Translations under genes and position numbers: made by a program
In this document: positions 29,397 through 40,880 of the stretch, in pieces
Numbering within the stretch: position 1 is the stretch's first letter
Layout: each line of letters starts with the position of its first letter
The notes under the pieces: model-generated
Databases searched by the model: none
Told to the model about the DNA's origin: nothing
The model's input: only the letters and a program-made list of their open reading frames with translations
Source of the DNA: Parasteatoda lunata
Lineage: Eukaryota > Arthropoda > Arachnida > Araneae > Theridiidae
Direction of reading: 5' to 3'
Assembly (NCBI GenBank): GCA_949128135.1
Contig: OX421975.1
Location: 5,106,571 to 5,170,570, forward strand
Length of the DNA stretch: 64,000 nt

Positions 29397-29752
29397 GAGC
29401 CGCGATGGCTCAGGAGATGGAGCCATCCAAAGCAACAGTGATTCAAATTCCGTATCAGGCTTGCACCGACCACGGTGCTGACGTGAAATATTCTCAGTGG
29501 TTGACGTATCATGGTTTAGAGTCCCCTTGCCATTGGGCTAACCGTGGGAGGTTCTTGCGGTCTTCCTCTCCAAGTAACGTAAATGCGGGTTAGCTTCATC
29601 GAAAAATTCCACCACGAAATTTCTCTCAATACTCGATCCAGGAGTTTCCTTGTCTTCTGATTGGGTTGAGAATGACAAGACTACGGAGTTGAACATTATA
29701 GTAGTCGTAAACCCATAAAATTGTGTCGGCTGTTCAACGACGGTTATAAAAT
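29397..29752 (+). mobile_element. tRNA-derived SINE (family A), full length, 13-bp TSD
   Basis: AATTAAATATGTT at 29384-29396 and 29753-29765 is a perfect 13-bp target-site duplication. The element starts GAGCCGCGATGGCTCAGG, an A-box-like tRNA head, but its B-box region is degenerate (GATTCAAATTCC). The body carries the family's diagnostic blocks: GCACCGACCAC, GCTGACGTGAAATA, GAGTCCCCTTGCC, CTAACCGTGGGAGG, ATGCGGGTTAGC, and a 3' end GTCGGCTGTTCAACGACGG followed by TTATAAAATAA. Being pol III-derived, it needs a LINE in trans to move. A 62-codon open frame across it (29405-29593) is fortuitous. Confidence 0.9.
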
Positions 29753-29779
29753 AATTAAATATGTTTAGATATCATTTAG

Positions 29780-30060
29780 TTTTAGGCCTAATATAAATCT
29801 ATGGCCGTTTGTACAGCTGACACTAAAGTTATAGTCTACATAACAGGCAATGTGGTCCTAAATAATACTTAGACTTTATAATATGGAGACCAATATAATC
29901 TATGCCTCTATATAATAAGTGTCCTTTATGATGTGTGATTCTATAAAATAAGTTATTCTATAACATGTAGCTAACACCCATATAATACATAGCCTGTATA
30001 ACTTGTGGCCTATATAGTATCTGACTCTAAATAGTACAACAGATTATATTACCGGATTCA
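29780..30060 (+). repeat. Highly degenerate short tandem repeat (about 20 bp)
   Basis: Variants of a CTATATAATAAGTGGCC-like motif follow one another: TATAATATGGAGACC, TATATAATAAGTGTCC, TATAACATGTAGC, ATATAATACATAGCC, TATAACTTGTGGCC, TATATAGTATCTGAC. Spacing is about 20-25 bp. It is too eroded to define a clean unit by eye. Confidence 0.5.
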
Positions 30061-30709
30061 TCTATGTACAACAAGTTATATTTACCGAAAATGTCAATTT
30101 TTAATTTTAAAATTTGACCTCATAAAATTTAATAACGTCTATCACCAAGTTTGGAAATTATAGAAAAACTAGGGAGAGAACAATGTTTAAGACCTGTCAA
30201 CAATGTTTTATGTGTTTAAGACCTATATTGACTTTAAAGCGTTTTTTGCATGCAATGTAGAGTAAATTAGTTTTGGGTCACGTTTTATCATTTTTAGAAA
30301 CGTTCCATGAATGTTTCTAGGCACTTATGGGGATAATTTTGACACTCGCTTCTTCAAGTAAAGTAATTTGGAATTAATTTTACGATTACTATAAATAAAT
30401 AAAAAAACAGATAAATAATAAATAAATAAATGTCCTTATGCGATATTCACTGCTGGGTTTTGCTGTTTTGGACAAAGTTTTAAAAAAAAATTTTTTTAAT
30501 ATTTCCAGATACTTGATATTTTTCAAAAGTTTGACGCTAATTCTTTCATATGAAAAAGGTTTCGTATGATTTTTGCGGTGCAAAAAATTATATTAAAAAA
30601 AAGTGTCCGCTGGAAGGTGATATGCGTGGAAATGACTTAGAATCCTTAATTTCGTTCAGCCAGATGCAGTGGAACGATTCGGTTGACGCAAATTGATTAA
30701 CTGATTGAA
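30061..30709. other. AT-rich DNA, nothing recognised
   Basis: Contains A and T homopolymers and an AAATAAATAAATA run near 30392-30432. The short open frames have biased, low-complexity composition and no recognisable domain. Confidence 0.5.
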
Positions 30710-30757
30710 CTCCAAAAATTGGGCCGGCTGTTCAGCGACGGTTATAAAATAACTAAA
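30710..30757 (+). mobile_element. SINE family A, 3'-end fragment
   Basis: Only the family's terminal block is present (CCAAAAATTGGGCCGGCTGT, CAGCGACGGTTATAAAATAA). The upstream sequence does not match the SINE body, so this is a severely truncated copy. Confidence 0.7.
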
Positions 30758-31349
30758 TAAAAAAGGTGTAAGTTTATGTATGACAAAGTTATTATAAAAA
30801 ATCCAACTTATTTTTAAAGATAACTGCAGATTAATAGATTATTGTTAAATTGGTCTGTAATTCGCATAATACAACGGAAGACTGGTTGATTTAAAAATCT
30901 CGGAAAAAAAGGCGATAGAAGAATGAAACAGACGATAGGTTTATTACGAAAAAGTTTATACATAAAAGTTTTGGATTTTAGTAACAAAAATTGCCAACAG
31001 TGGCACTCGATTAACATTATGATAAGTTCTATTGTTACCGCGAGTATCTATAGTAAACATCTATAAAACAACGGGTGTTTCAGATATAGCAATTTCACAA
31101 TTTAGATAGCAGTCCTAAGGGCATTTGAATTTATTTTTAAGAACTGCGTACGGCATTAAATGTAAGTAGCTTTTGAAAGTTTTAGCACGCATATTGTACA
31201 GCTCTCAAAATATAAACATACCGTTTGTTTGATTCTTTTATAGATGTTTGTTTTCGATATTTTGAATGTTGAAATTGGTAAATCATCCTTTGCATTTCTC
31301 GTACTTCAAAATCAGCATTTTTTAAAAATTTTATATTATATCCGACGTT
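30758..31349. other. AT-rich DNA, nothing recognised
   Basis: No repeat unit or protein motif is visible. Short frames on both strands lack any recognisable domain. Confidence 0.5.
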
Positions 31350-31690
31350 TAACAGCTGACCCAATTTTTAGGGTTTTCGACTACGACTGTTCAACTCTGC
31401 AGCTTTGTAATTTTGAACCCAATACAGAAGACAAGGAAACTCCTGGATCGAGTATTTTTGCCTTCGTTCAGGACTTTTTGTTGGAACTAACCCACATTTG
31501 CGTTGCACGGAGACACGAGAACCTCATACGGTTAGACAGGCGGCAAAGGAACCCTAGATCCGTCTACCACTCAGAATATTTCGCGTCAGCACTGTACGGA
31601 TACGTATTGACCAGCCATCGCTGGGATTCGAACCCGGTTCAGCTCATTGAAAGGCGAATGCTCTTTACCCTGAGCCACCATGTCCTCCAA
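31350..31690 (-). mobile_element. SINE family A, near full length
   Basis: Read on the minus strand it runs from a tRNA-like head (GGCTCAGGGTAAAGAGCATT, then GGGTTCGAATCCCAGCGATG as B box) through the body blocks to AAAATTGGGTCAGCT. The terminal hairpin-like ACGACGGTTATAAAA end is missing. A 152-codon open frame on the plus strand (31244-31702) runs through it and is not a gene. Confidence 0.85.
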
Positions 31691-31793
31691 ACACATAATT
31701 GATATTATACATAAGGATACCGTACGATATCATATCAAATACGAGACTATCGCAATCATTATCGGTCCTGGAAAAATATTATCGCATAGCAAT

Positions 31794-32168
31794 TTTATAA
31801 CCGTCGTTGAACAGCCGACCCAATTATGGGTTTACGACTTCTAATGCTCAACTCCGTAGCTTTATAATTTTGAATCCAATGCAGAAGAATTGGGAACTGC
31901 TGAGAGAACTATTCTGAGAAATTTGCCTTCGTGGAGGATTTTTTGATGGAACTAACTCGGATTTCGTTACATAGAGAGGAAAACAGCAAAACCCTCCCAC
32001 GGATAGTCTGACGGTACTCTAACCCATGATTCGTCGACCACTGAGGCTTTTTTACATCAGCACTGTGGTTGGTGCAAGCCAGATGCGGAATCGACTCACC
32101 ATCGGTGGGATTCGATCCAGGTTCACATCATTCAGGGAGGCAAACGCTCTATCCCATCACGGCTCTCA
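31794..32168 (-). mobile_element. SINE family A, near full length
   Basis: The 3' end is complete (reverse complement of TTTATAACCGTCGTTGAACA, GCCGACCCAATT) and the head ends at CATCACGGCTCTCA. The B box is GGATCGAATCC-like. It lies about 100 bp from the previous copy in the same orientation, and the sequences differ enough to be separate insertions rather than a tandem duplication. Confidence 0.87.
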
Positions 32169-33115
32169 AAATAAGTATTGGATAGAAGAATTTAATTATA
32201 AAATGCCGTTTGAAGAGAAGAAAAAAATAGGAGGAGAATAAACATCGAAAAAAAAAAAAGAAGGCAGGAACCAACAAAAGGATTTAAAAAAGGGAGAAAA
32301 AAAGTGACTTAATCCGGCTAAGAGCTCCATACCCAATCCTCCACCCCCTTTATTCCCTTTTATTTTTTTTGAATCCTTGTTCCTTCTGTTTACCTTTCGG
32401 GAAAAAAAAGGAAACATAGAATTGATTCTACAGAGTACTCTATCTGTGTCTTTGTTTTTACAGGGGTTACGAACACACTGTGCGGTGTATGCAGAAAGGG
32501 GACAGAAAAAAAAATCAATATTTCTTCTATTTATCCTCTTTTTTTTGTATTTCGTATGACAAGAAAGGGGAGATGGTAATACCGTTGAAGAATGAATTAC
32601 AGCAACAGTTGGTTAAGTAACTATGGTATTCATAGCAAGAGAATATCTTTGATAAGTGAGCCATAGAATCATAAATACAGTTTCTTTATCGAAATATGTA
32701 TCGATTTAAATCTGGAAACATATGTTTTAAATTTGGAGATCTTTAGATTGTTTTCCTCCTTTTTTCAGGGGAGAAAATTTCTGAACATAGAAGTGCTGCA
32801 TTAATTTACTTACACGCAATGCAAATATACACTACGTAAATGTACACACCAAGAAATTTCTATAATATACAAATAGAATAAATAAAGTATTTGTCCGTTG
32901 CAGCCAAAATTCACAATAGAAAATTGAATTATCGTTCAAGCGAGCTTTTCATTATAAGTTAATATATACTTATTTATATAAAATAGCGGCATAAAAAAAC
33001 TGAAAAGAGCACAATAATGGAAATAAAGCACAATAGCTTTTGGGGTTATTGATAATACTGAATGCAGATTTCAATAATGGTAAAGTGACAAGAAAAAAAA
33101 TAAGTATTTAATAAA
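32169..33115. other. AT-rich, homopolymer-rich DNA, nothing recognised
   Basis: Several A- and T-runs (for example 32248-32262 and 32512) produce Lys/Phe-rich frames without domain character. No promoter, RNA gene or repeat unit is recognised. Confidence 0.5.
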
Positions 33116-36100
33116 AATGTCACCATTTTGCTTGTGTTATCAATAAAGGTTTCGGATCTTCAGGTCGCTCTCCTGATCGCGTCTCTCTATGGTCAGTCCT
33201 GGTTGACCCTCGGATCCAAAGTAGAACATCCATGTAATAAAGATTTTTGCTATGTATTTAGTATAACTTTGTTTGTTATTATTTTGTGTCACCATTTTGC
33301 TTGTGTTATTAATAAAGGTTTCGGATCTTCTGGTCGCTCTCTTGATCGCGTCTCTCTATGGTCAGTCCTGGTTGACCCTCGGATCCAAAGTAGAACATCG
33401 ATGTAATAAAGATTTTTGCTATGTATTTAGTATAACTTTGTTTGTTATCAATTTGTGTCACCATTTTGCTTGTGTTATTAATAAGGGTTTCGAATCTTCT
33501 GGTTGCTCTCTTGATCGCGTCTCTCTATAGTCAGTCCTGGTTGACCCTCGGATCCAAAGTAGAACATCCATGTAATAAAGATTTTTGCTATGTATTTAGT
33601 ATAACTTTGTTTGTTATCATTTTGTGTCACCATTTTGCTTGTGTTATTAATAAAGGTTTCGGATCTTCTGGTCGCTCTCTTGATCGCGTCTCTCTATGGT
33701 CAGTCCTGGTTGACCCTCAGATCCAAAGTAGAACATCCATGTAATAAAGATTTTTGCTATGTATTTAGTATAACTTTGTTTGTTATCATTTTTGTCACCA
33801 TTTTACTTGTGTTATTAATAAAGGTTTCGGATCTTCTGGTCGCTCTCTTGATCGCGTCTCTCTATGGTCAGTCCTGGTTGACCCTCGAATCCAAAGTAGA
33901 ACATCCATGTAATAAAGATTTTTGCTATGTATTTAGTATAACTTTGTTTGTTATCATTTTGTGTCACCATTTTGCTTGTGTTATTAATAAAGGTTTCGGA
34001 TCTTCTGGTCGCTCTCTTGATCGCGTCTCTCTATGGTCACTCCTGGTTGACCCTCGGATCCAAAGTAGAACATCCTTGTAATAAAGATTTTTGCTATGTA
34101 TTTAGTATAACTTTGTTTGTTATCATTTTGTGTCACCATTTTGCTTGTGTTATTAATAAAGGTTTCGGATCTTCTGGTCGCTCTCTTGATCGCGTCTCTC
34201 TATGGTCAGTCCTGGTTGACCCTCGGATCCAAAGTAGAACATCCATGTAATAAAGATTTTTATTTAGTATAACTTTGTTTGTTATCATTTTGTGTCACCA
34301 TTTTGCTTGTGTTATTAATAAAGGTTTCGGATCTTCTGGTCGCTCTCTTGATCGCGTCTCTCTATGGTCACTCCTGGTTGACCCTCAGATCCAAAGTAGA
34401 ACATCCATGTAATAAAGATTTTTGCTATGTATTTAGTATAACTTTGTTTGTTATCATTTTGTGTCACCATTTTGCTTGTGTTATTAATAAAGGTTTCGGA
34501 TCTTCTGGTCGCTCTCTTGATCGCGTCTCTCTATGGTCAGTCCTGGTTTACCCTCGGATCCAAAGTAGAACATCCATGTAATAAAGATTTTTGCTATGTA
34601 TTTAGTATAACTTTGTTTGTTATCATTTTGTGTCACCATTTTGCTTGTGTTATTAATAAAGGTTTCGGATCTTCTGGTCGCTCTCTTGATCGCGTCTCTC
34701 TATGGTCAGTCCTGGTTTACCCTCGGATCCAAAGTAGAACATCCATGTAATAAAGATTTTTGCTATGTATTTAGTATAACTTTGTTTGTTATCATTTTGT
34801 GTCACCATTTTGCTTGTGTTATTAATAAAGGTTTCGGATCTTCTGGTCGCTCTCTTGATCGCGTCTCTCTATGGTCAGTCCTGGTTGACCCTCGGATCCA
34901 AAGTAGAACATCCATGTAATAAAGATTTTTATTATGTATTTAGTATAACTTTGTTTGTTATCATTTTGTGTCACCATTTTGCTTGTGTTATTAATAAAGG
35001 TTTCGGATCTTCTGGTCGCTCTCTTGATCGCGTCTCTCTATGGTCACTCCTGGTTGACCCTCGGATCCAAAGTAGAACATCCATGTAATAAAGATTTTTG
35101 CTATGTATTTAGTATAACTTTGTTTGTTATCATTTTGTGTCACCATTTTGCTTGTGTTATTAATAAAGGTTTCGGATCTTCTGGTCGCTCTCTTGATCGC
35201 GTCTCTCTATAGTCACTCCTGGTTGACCCTCGGATCCAAAGTAGAACATCCATGTAATAAAGATTTTTGCTATGTATTTAGTATAACTTTGTTTGTTATC
35301 ATTTTGTGTCACCATTTTGCTTGTGTTATTAATAAAGGTTTCGGATCTTCTGGTCGCTCTCTTGATCGCGTCTCTCTATGGTCACTCCTGGTTGACCCTC
35401 GGATCCAAAGTAGAACATCCATGTAATAAAGATTTTTGCTATGTATTTAGTATAACTTTGTTTGTTATCATTTTGTGTCACCATTTTGCTTGTGTTATTA
35501 ATAAAGGTTTCGGATCTTCTGGTCGCTCTCTTGATCGCGTCTCTCTATGGTCACTCCTGGTTGACCCTCGGATCCAAAGTAGAACATCCATGTAATAAAG
35601 ATTTTTGCTATGTATTTAGTATAACTTTGTTTGTTATCATTTTGTGTCACCATTTTGCTTGTGTTATTAATAAAGGTTTCGGATCTTCTGGTCGCTCTCT
35701 TGATCGCGTCTCTCTATGGTCACTCCTGGTTGACCCTCGGATCCAAAGTAGAACATCCATGTAATAAAGATTTTTGCTATGTATTTAGTATAACTTTGTT
35801 TGTTATCATTTTGTGTCACCATTTTGCTTGTGTTATTAATAAAGGTTTCGGATCTTCTGGTCGCTCTCTTGATCGCGTCTCTCTATGGTCAGTCCTGGTT
35901 TACCCTCGGATCCAAAGTAGAACATCCATGTAATAAAGATTTTTGCTATGTATTTAGTATAACTTTGTTTGTTATCATTTTGTGTCACCATTTTGCTTGT
36001 GTTATTAATAAAGGTTTCGGATCTTCTGGTCGCTCTCTTGATCGTGTCTCTCTATGGTCAGTCCTGGTTGACCCTCGGATCCAAAGTAGAACATCCATGT

Positions 36101-36302
36101 AATAAAGATTTTTGCTATGTATTTAGTATAACTTTGTTTGTTATCATTTTGTGTCACCATTTTGCTTGTATTATTAATAAAGGTTTCGGATCTTCTGGTC
36201 GCTCTCTTGATCGCGTCTCTCTATGGTCAGTCCTGGTTGACCCTCGGATCCAAAGTAGAACATCCATGTAATAAAGATTTTTGCTATGTATTTAGTATAA
36301 CT
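33116..36302 (+). repeat. 169-bp satellite array, about 19 units
   Basis: Units repeat every 169 bp (33273, 33442, 33611 and onward to 36138); one unit is 168 bp and one about 162 bp (loss of GCTATGT near 34258). Each unit contains GTCACCATTTTGCTTGTGTT, TTTCGGATCTTCTGGTCGCT, GATCGCGTCTCTCTATGGTC, a BamHI site GGATCC, and two AATAAAG motifs. Units differ by a few substitutions, e.g. GTCAGTCC versus GTCACTCC and GGTTGACC versus GGTTTACC. Because 169 is not a multiple of 3, many overlapping frames of about 100 codons arise. These are almost certainly not translated. The family is unrelated by eye to the 0.25-29 kb satellites. Confidence 0.95.
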
Positions 36303-36600
36303 AAAGTGAGGAGTACCGCATTGGGCTGATCGTAAAAACTTTCGGTTCCCAGTAGAACTCCGAAGTCAAGCATCATTGGCTGAGGTCAGTAAGCGGGTTT
36401 GTGATCACTTTCTTCAGCATGCGTAGGGACCGAGGGTGTCCGGTATCACTGCTCATTAAACTGTTCTATCGTAAAGTGCTTGACTTCGCGAGCAGGTCGT
36501 CAAGCTGCCACAGCAGGGTAGCTTGACAACCGTTACCGTCATGCCTCGTTACCATCATGGATCCAGACGAATAGCTAAGGGAGTTGTTGCTTTAGACAAA
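36303..36600 (+). mobile_element. 5S rRNA-derived SINE (diverged copy)
   Basis: It begins right where the 169-bp array stops. CTCCGAAGTCAAGCATCATT, followed by GGTCAGTAAGCGG and TGATCACTT, matches the internal control region order of eukaryotic 5S rRNA (box A, then intermediate element and box C). Downstream, GCGTAGGGACCGAGG, TCGTAAAGTGCTTGACTTCG and GGTCGTCAAGCTGCC are shared with the copy at 46906. The 3' part differs from that copy, so the right boundary is uncertain. It is too short and too altered to be a functional 5S gene. Confidence 0.75.
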
Positions 36601-37767
36601 CTATAAGATATTGTTTCCGGCGAAATATCTTACGTTGAATCGAATAAAATCAAATCTATATCGATAGGGTGACAAGTTCTGAAAATACAAGAGTTCCTAT
36701 TCATAAAAAATACAGTTTTGTACTTATATACAATTTACATTGTCATGTGGCATGTTTGACAGTGTTTTGTTGATATGGAAAAGCAATTCATTGGACTCTG
36801 CGCATTTTTCACTCGAATTAAAGTCGAAATTATGTTTATTGATTTAATAGTTTCTAGGTTATTAAGATGAAATTATATTTTTAATTTTAATAAGACCCTC
36901 TGAGCTATCATCAGGATTTGTTTGAATCGATTCAGCAGAAGACATTGCAGATAGACTATAACGGTTGCAGAGAAACGTTAAATGAGAAACACTTACAATA
37001 TTGATGTGACACTCTATTATAGGAAAGTTGCATGAAGCTTAAAATCTGTTTCTCGTTTGCATGAAAGATTGAACCTTATTAACCTATTTAAATCAAGGTT
37101 TGTTTTATATGAGATATTCACTTCAGCTATAAAATTCTACCAGTTTAACCTTTATTTAAAGAAATCCGATAATAAGTTCGTTATGTGGAATATTCGTTAA
37201 ATAGAAAATCACCTATTGAAATACTTAAACAACACAAAAAATAGATTTTAAATTCATAAAAACAAGACATTATTAAAATAGCAATTGATATACTTTTATC
37301 TAGTATTTATTTCATAAATATTAACCATAAAAGAAATCAGCATGGTCTGCAATTTTGTCTTGAGTTTTTCGTTGAAAATGCAAACAAAAAGGGATTTTAC
37401 TACTTTCCCTAAAATAACTTTTAGAGAAAGCAGTGGCTTCGAAAATTAATTCAATGTCATTTCTCTCATAAAACGCGTTAACAAGTTTGAAATGTTCAGA
37501 AATATTTTAAGAAATAGGGAAAACGGATCTTAAAAAAAAGTTCGTTAAATAAGAAATTCACTTCGCAAAATAAACTTATTTTACGAAGAAATTTCCAAAA
37601 TGTTCTTGGTTCCTCGAAAAAATTTGCAAAATAGAGAAATTCGCAAAATGGAAGTTCGTTAAATGGAAGTCCTACTGTATTTTATTATAAGAAAGCGCCA
37701 CATGCAGCAAATATTAAATAGGCAACATTTAGAAGAAAATTCGCTCGCATGAAGCATTTTATTTTAT
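36601..37767. other. AT-rich DNA with degenerate dispersed-repeat motifs
   Basis: Around 36965-37080 there are motifs such as GTTGCAGAGAAACGTTAAAT and GTTGCATGAAGCTTAAAATC. At 37170-37680 there are repeated TTCGTTAAATAGAA and TTCGCAAAATGGAA-like motifs. These resemble the motifs at 38.6 and 41.9 kb. No coding potential is seen. Confidence 0.45.
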
Positions 37768-37970
37768 TTTTTAACCGTCGTTGAACAGTCAACCCAATTT
37801 TTGGATTTCGGCTGCTCATGTTCAACCCCGTATCCTTTTCATTTTGAACCCAATCCAGAAGACAAGGGAACTCCTGGATTAAGTAGTGGGAAAAATTTAC
37901 CTTTGTGGTGGGTTTTTTGATAGAACTAACCCACATTTGTGTTACATAGAGAGGAAAACCTTCAAAACCT
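37768..37970 (-). mobile_element. SINE family A, 3' half
   Basis: The 3' end is intact (reverse complement of TAACCGTCGTTGAACAGTCA) and the copy runs through the CCAATCCAGAAGACAAGGGA block to the ATGTAACACAAATGTGGGTT block. There it ends in unrelated AT-rich DNA. It is 5'-truncated, as is typical of LINE-mediated retroposition. Confidence 0.82.
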
Positions 37971-38065
37971 CAATTTAAATTACATGATTTCCTGACAACT
38001 ATTATTTCAATTATTTTCAAGTTACGGTTAATTTTAGAAGGTTTCAAGTAATACTTTATTTTATT

Positions 38066-38412
38066 TTACAACCGTCATTAAACAGCCGACCCAATTTTTT
38101 AGTTCCGATGTTCAACTCCGTAGTCTTGTCATTTTGAATCCAATCCAGGAGACAAGGGAATCCTTAAATCAAGCATTGTGACAAGCTAGCCTTCGCGGAC
38201 TTTATGGATGGATCTAACCCGCATTTGCGTTACATGGAGAAGAAAACCACGAAATTCTTTCACGGTTAACTCGACGTCAAGGGGATTCTAATCCATGATC
38301 CGTCTACCTCTGAGGATATTTTATTTCAGCACTAGCGTTCAATGCGAGCCGTATTTACCAGCTACCACCGGGATTCGAACCTGTGACACCTCAAATACTC
38401 TATCCCCTGAGA
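38066..38412 (-). mobile_element. SINE family A, near full length, diverged
   Basis: Read on the minus strand, the head has an A-box-like TATCTCAGGGGATAGAG and the B box GGTTCGAATCCCGG. The body and 3' end (GGCTGTTTAATGACGGTTGT) follow in order. Many substitutions suggest an older copy. Confidence 0.83.
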
Positions 38413-38419
38413 TAACGCG

Positions 38420-38550
38420 GAACTAACCTCTCACGGTTAGCCTGACAGCAAGAGAATTCGTCTACCACTGAGGATATTTCACGTCGGCACTGTGATCGGT
38501 GCAATTCGTATCGACCGACCATCGTTGGAAACCGGTTCAACTCATTGAAA
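38420..38550 (-). mobile_element. SINE family A, 5'-part fragment
   Basis: Blocks matching the tRNA-related head region and the adjacent body are present (GTCTACCACTGAGGATATTT, CACGTCGGCACTGTGATCGG, CCGGTTCAACTCATTGAAAG on the plus strand), ending at the CTAACCGTGAGAGGTT block. The 3' half is absent. It abuts the previous copy and may have arisen by recombination between copies. Confidence 0.75.
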
Positions 38551-38930
38551 GGCGCATAAAACATTAGTCAGTGGGTTATCGATTTCATAAAATGTTAAAT
38601 TTGAAACAGTATATAGAGGGAGAAACTAGGGAACACTTTATTATAAAGAAGTTTCGGCTGCTTAAATAGGAAATATAGTGTTGTATAAAAAATTTTGATT
38701 TCATGGAATATTGAATACAATTAATCATTGGTTACTGGACACATTTAAGCAAGAAAAAAAAAAAAAATCGCATGAAAATCTCAGTTTCATGACAATCGCG
38801 TGATCTTGATTATTTTGAATAGTCTATAATTTAAAACTCTCAAAACTATTAAATTAGTATGTTCAAAATTAAACTGAATTTTTTAAAATCATAACTTAAA
38901 TTTGGATTAAAACGAAAATAACTTCAAAAA
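38551..38930. other. AT-rich DNA with dispersed repeat relic
   Basis: At 38640-38800 the sequence (ATAGTGTTGTATAAAA, GGAATATTGAATACA, ACTGGACACATTTAAGCA, GCATGAAAATCTCAG) is similar in order to 41885-42075. This indicates a shared, diverged repeat. No gene is seen. Confidence 0.5.
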
Positions 38931-40880
38931 AAGGCGGGGATGGTTTATGACGTCAGAATCTACATCCTGGGTAAATGGAATGAGTCGTACCAAAATTTGT
39001 CATAGGGTGACTACAAAGGAGTTTAACCTTTTTTTGCCAAAATTGTGTTAACTTTTTGATATAATGCAAAGAGAGAAGGATATTTGGTTTGAGAATTGAT
39101 AATATTTTTATCCAAAAAATATCAATTTTGTCATTCTAAAGCCTTAATTAGTAAATTGGTCAATACATAGAAATAAGAACTATTTCATCCCAGATAGGAG
39201 ATGCAAATAAATCCTTTATTTAAATACTTTTAGTTATTTTTTATTTTTTTATTTCTAAAATCTTTTCTCTTGGGAAACTACAAAAAATAAATAATTATTT
39301 ATTTTTAATAATTTCTCTTACGTGTAATACTGAATTCATTCAATGTAATAAACTGGGAGCGAAAGATGTATTTTAAAATTTTATATCATATTATTAGCTA
39401 AAATATGTTTGCAAGATGCATTTCAAAAAATAAAATTCTTACAAAATTCACAAAAAAAAAACAAAAAAAAAACTATAGAAACATATCACCATTAATAAAG
39501 AATTGTTTTTGTATGTGCGGGTTGAAAATTTAAAGAATTTATAAAGCGTGATGTAAATAAAGTTCGACTTTTTCTTGAGGTACAAAAATGGAGTGTGATT
39601 TTTTCTTATTTTACATTTTTTAAATTTAAATATTGTTGAAACTGCACATAGTTTTTTTAAAATTTGCTATTTTAGTGACAATGAATAAATTAAATTTTTT
39701 TTTTTTAATTTAGAAAATTACAGAAAGGAATTGAAAACATGATTTTATGATAATTTGAGGAATGTTTTTTTACCGGTTGAATTCTCCTCCCCCTTCTGAG
39801 AAAATTTTTGAAGGTGTCCTTGACAAAAAAAAAGAAAAAAAAAAAAAAAATTATGATTGCTAAGAAAAAATTAATTTCCTAACTATATCTTGTCTTTTCA
39901 ATAACTTTTGAATAGCATTATTTTTTTATTTATTAATGTAGTATTTACTAATAACATACATTAAAGCATGAATTCTTGAGCAATTCTTCAATTTAAAAAA
40001 GTATAAGATTTTAAATTAAAAGTTTTTATTTGAAATAACGTTTAAAACTTTTCTTAGAAAAATGTCTCTTTATTTTTTATTGTTTACTTTTAAAATATTT
40101 TATTTAATTATTACTATTCGAAGAGATGCAAATGATTTTAAGCCTCTTCCATTTTTTATAATAATTCTTTTTATATTTATTGGCCGACCCACTACGCAAA
40201 AATAAAATGAATTATTTTTGACTCTAAAATTTCGATTTCAATAGAATAAAAAACAAAAGAACGTATGTTTAAGATAACGATGTTAAAACAGAACGAAACA
40301 AAATAGGTCGCTTAATGAAAAAATAATATTCATAAAAAGGAATAACCTGTACTAGTATATACTGTACCTGTACTAGTATAGAGTATAGGATTACTCTTTA
40401 AGAATAAAAATCCTTTCATTTCAAAGAATAAAAAAAAGAAAAAGGCATTTCATAAAAAGATCATTTCATAAACATTTTAATTCAGTATAATGAATGATTT
40501 CTCCAGAAAAGCTTAATCTAAAGCAAAACATTTTTATAAAATTAAAATATTACTAAGTACTGTAAAATCATCTTATAACAAAATAATAAAGTTTCAGATA
40601 GTTCAAGATTTTTTTTTCTTTCTTTTTGGTCATCGCGTTTGATGACTTTGCACCAATCCTGTCATTTTTCGCCTTTAGGTACATTTACAAAATTTGGTAT
40701 GGTGTGTTAAATGTAAAGCTATTACAACGTGACATAAAACAGTACTTGTTGTAAGTATTTGAAGTTATTTTTGAGAATTTTTATCAATGTTCTAAGAGCG
40801 ACGGAATCCCTTTATCAGAAGGTGGTGGGTGTCGTATTGGTGTTACATTCTGACGTCATCAGCCGAGATGAGAAAACTAA
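38931..40880. other. AT-rich DNA with possible inverted termini; no gene
   Basis: TATGACGTCAGAATCTA at about 38946 has an inverted counterpart TACATTCTGACGTCATC at about 40844-40860. A second weak pair is TACCAAAATTTGT near 38988 versus ACAAAATTTGGTATGG near 40687. This could be a diverged non-autonomous DNA element of about 1.9 kb. The interior is A/T-rich with homopolymers and no domain-bearing frame. Confidence 0.3.

Noticed and set aside
31244..31702. A 152-codon plus-strand frame
   Set aside because: It runs antisense through a tRNA-derived SINE copy and has no domain.
33128..36329. Overlapping membrane-protein-like frames of 85-156 codons in the 169-bp array
   Set aside because: The unit is not a multiple of three, each frame starts and stops at repeat-fixed points, and the hydrophobicity comes from T-rich codons. 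No gene is supported.
36303..36450. A functional 5S rRNA gene
   Set aside because: Only the internal-promoter blocks match, with substitutions. The sequence continues into a body shared with the SINE at 46906, so it is a 5S-derived SINE.
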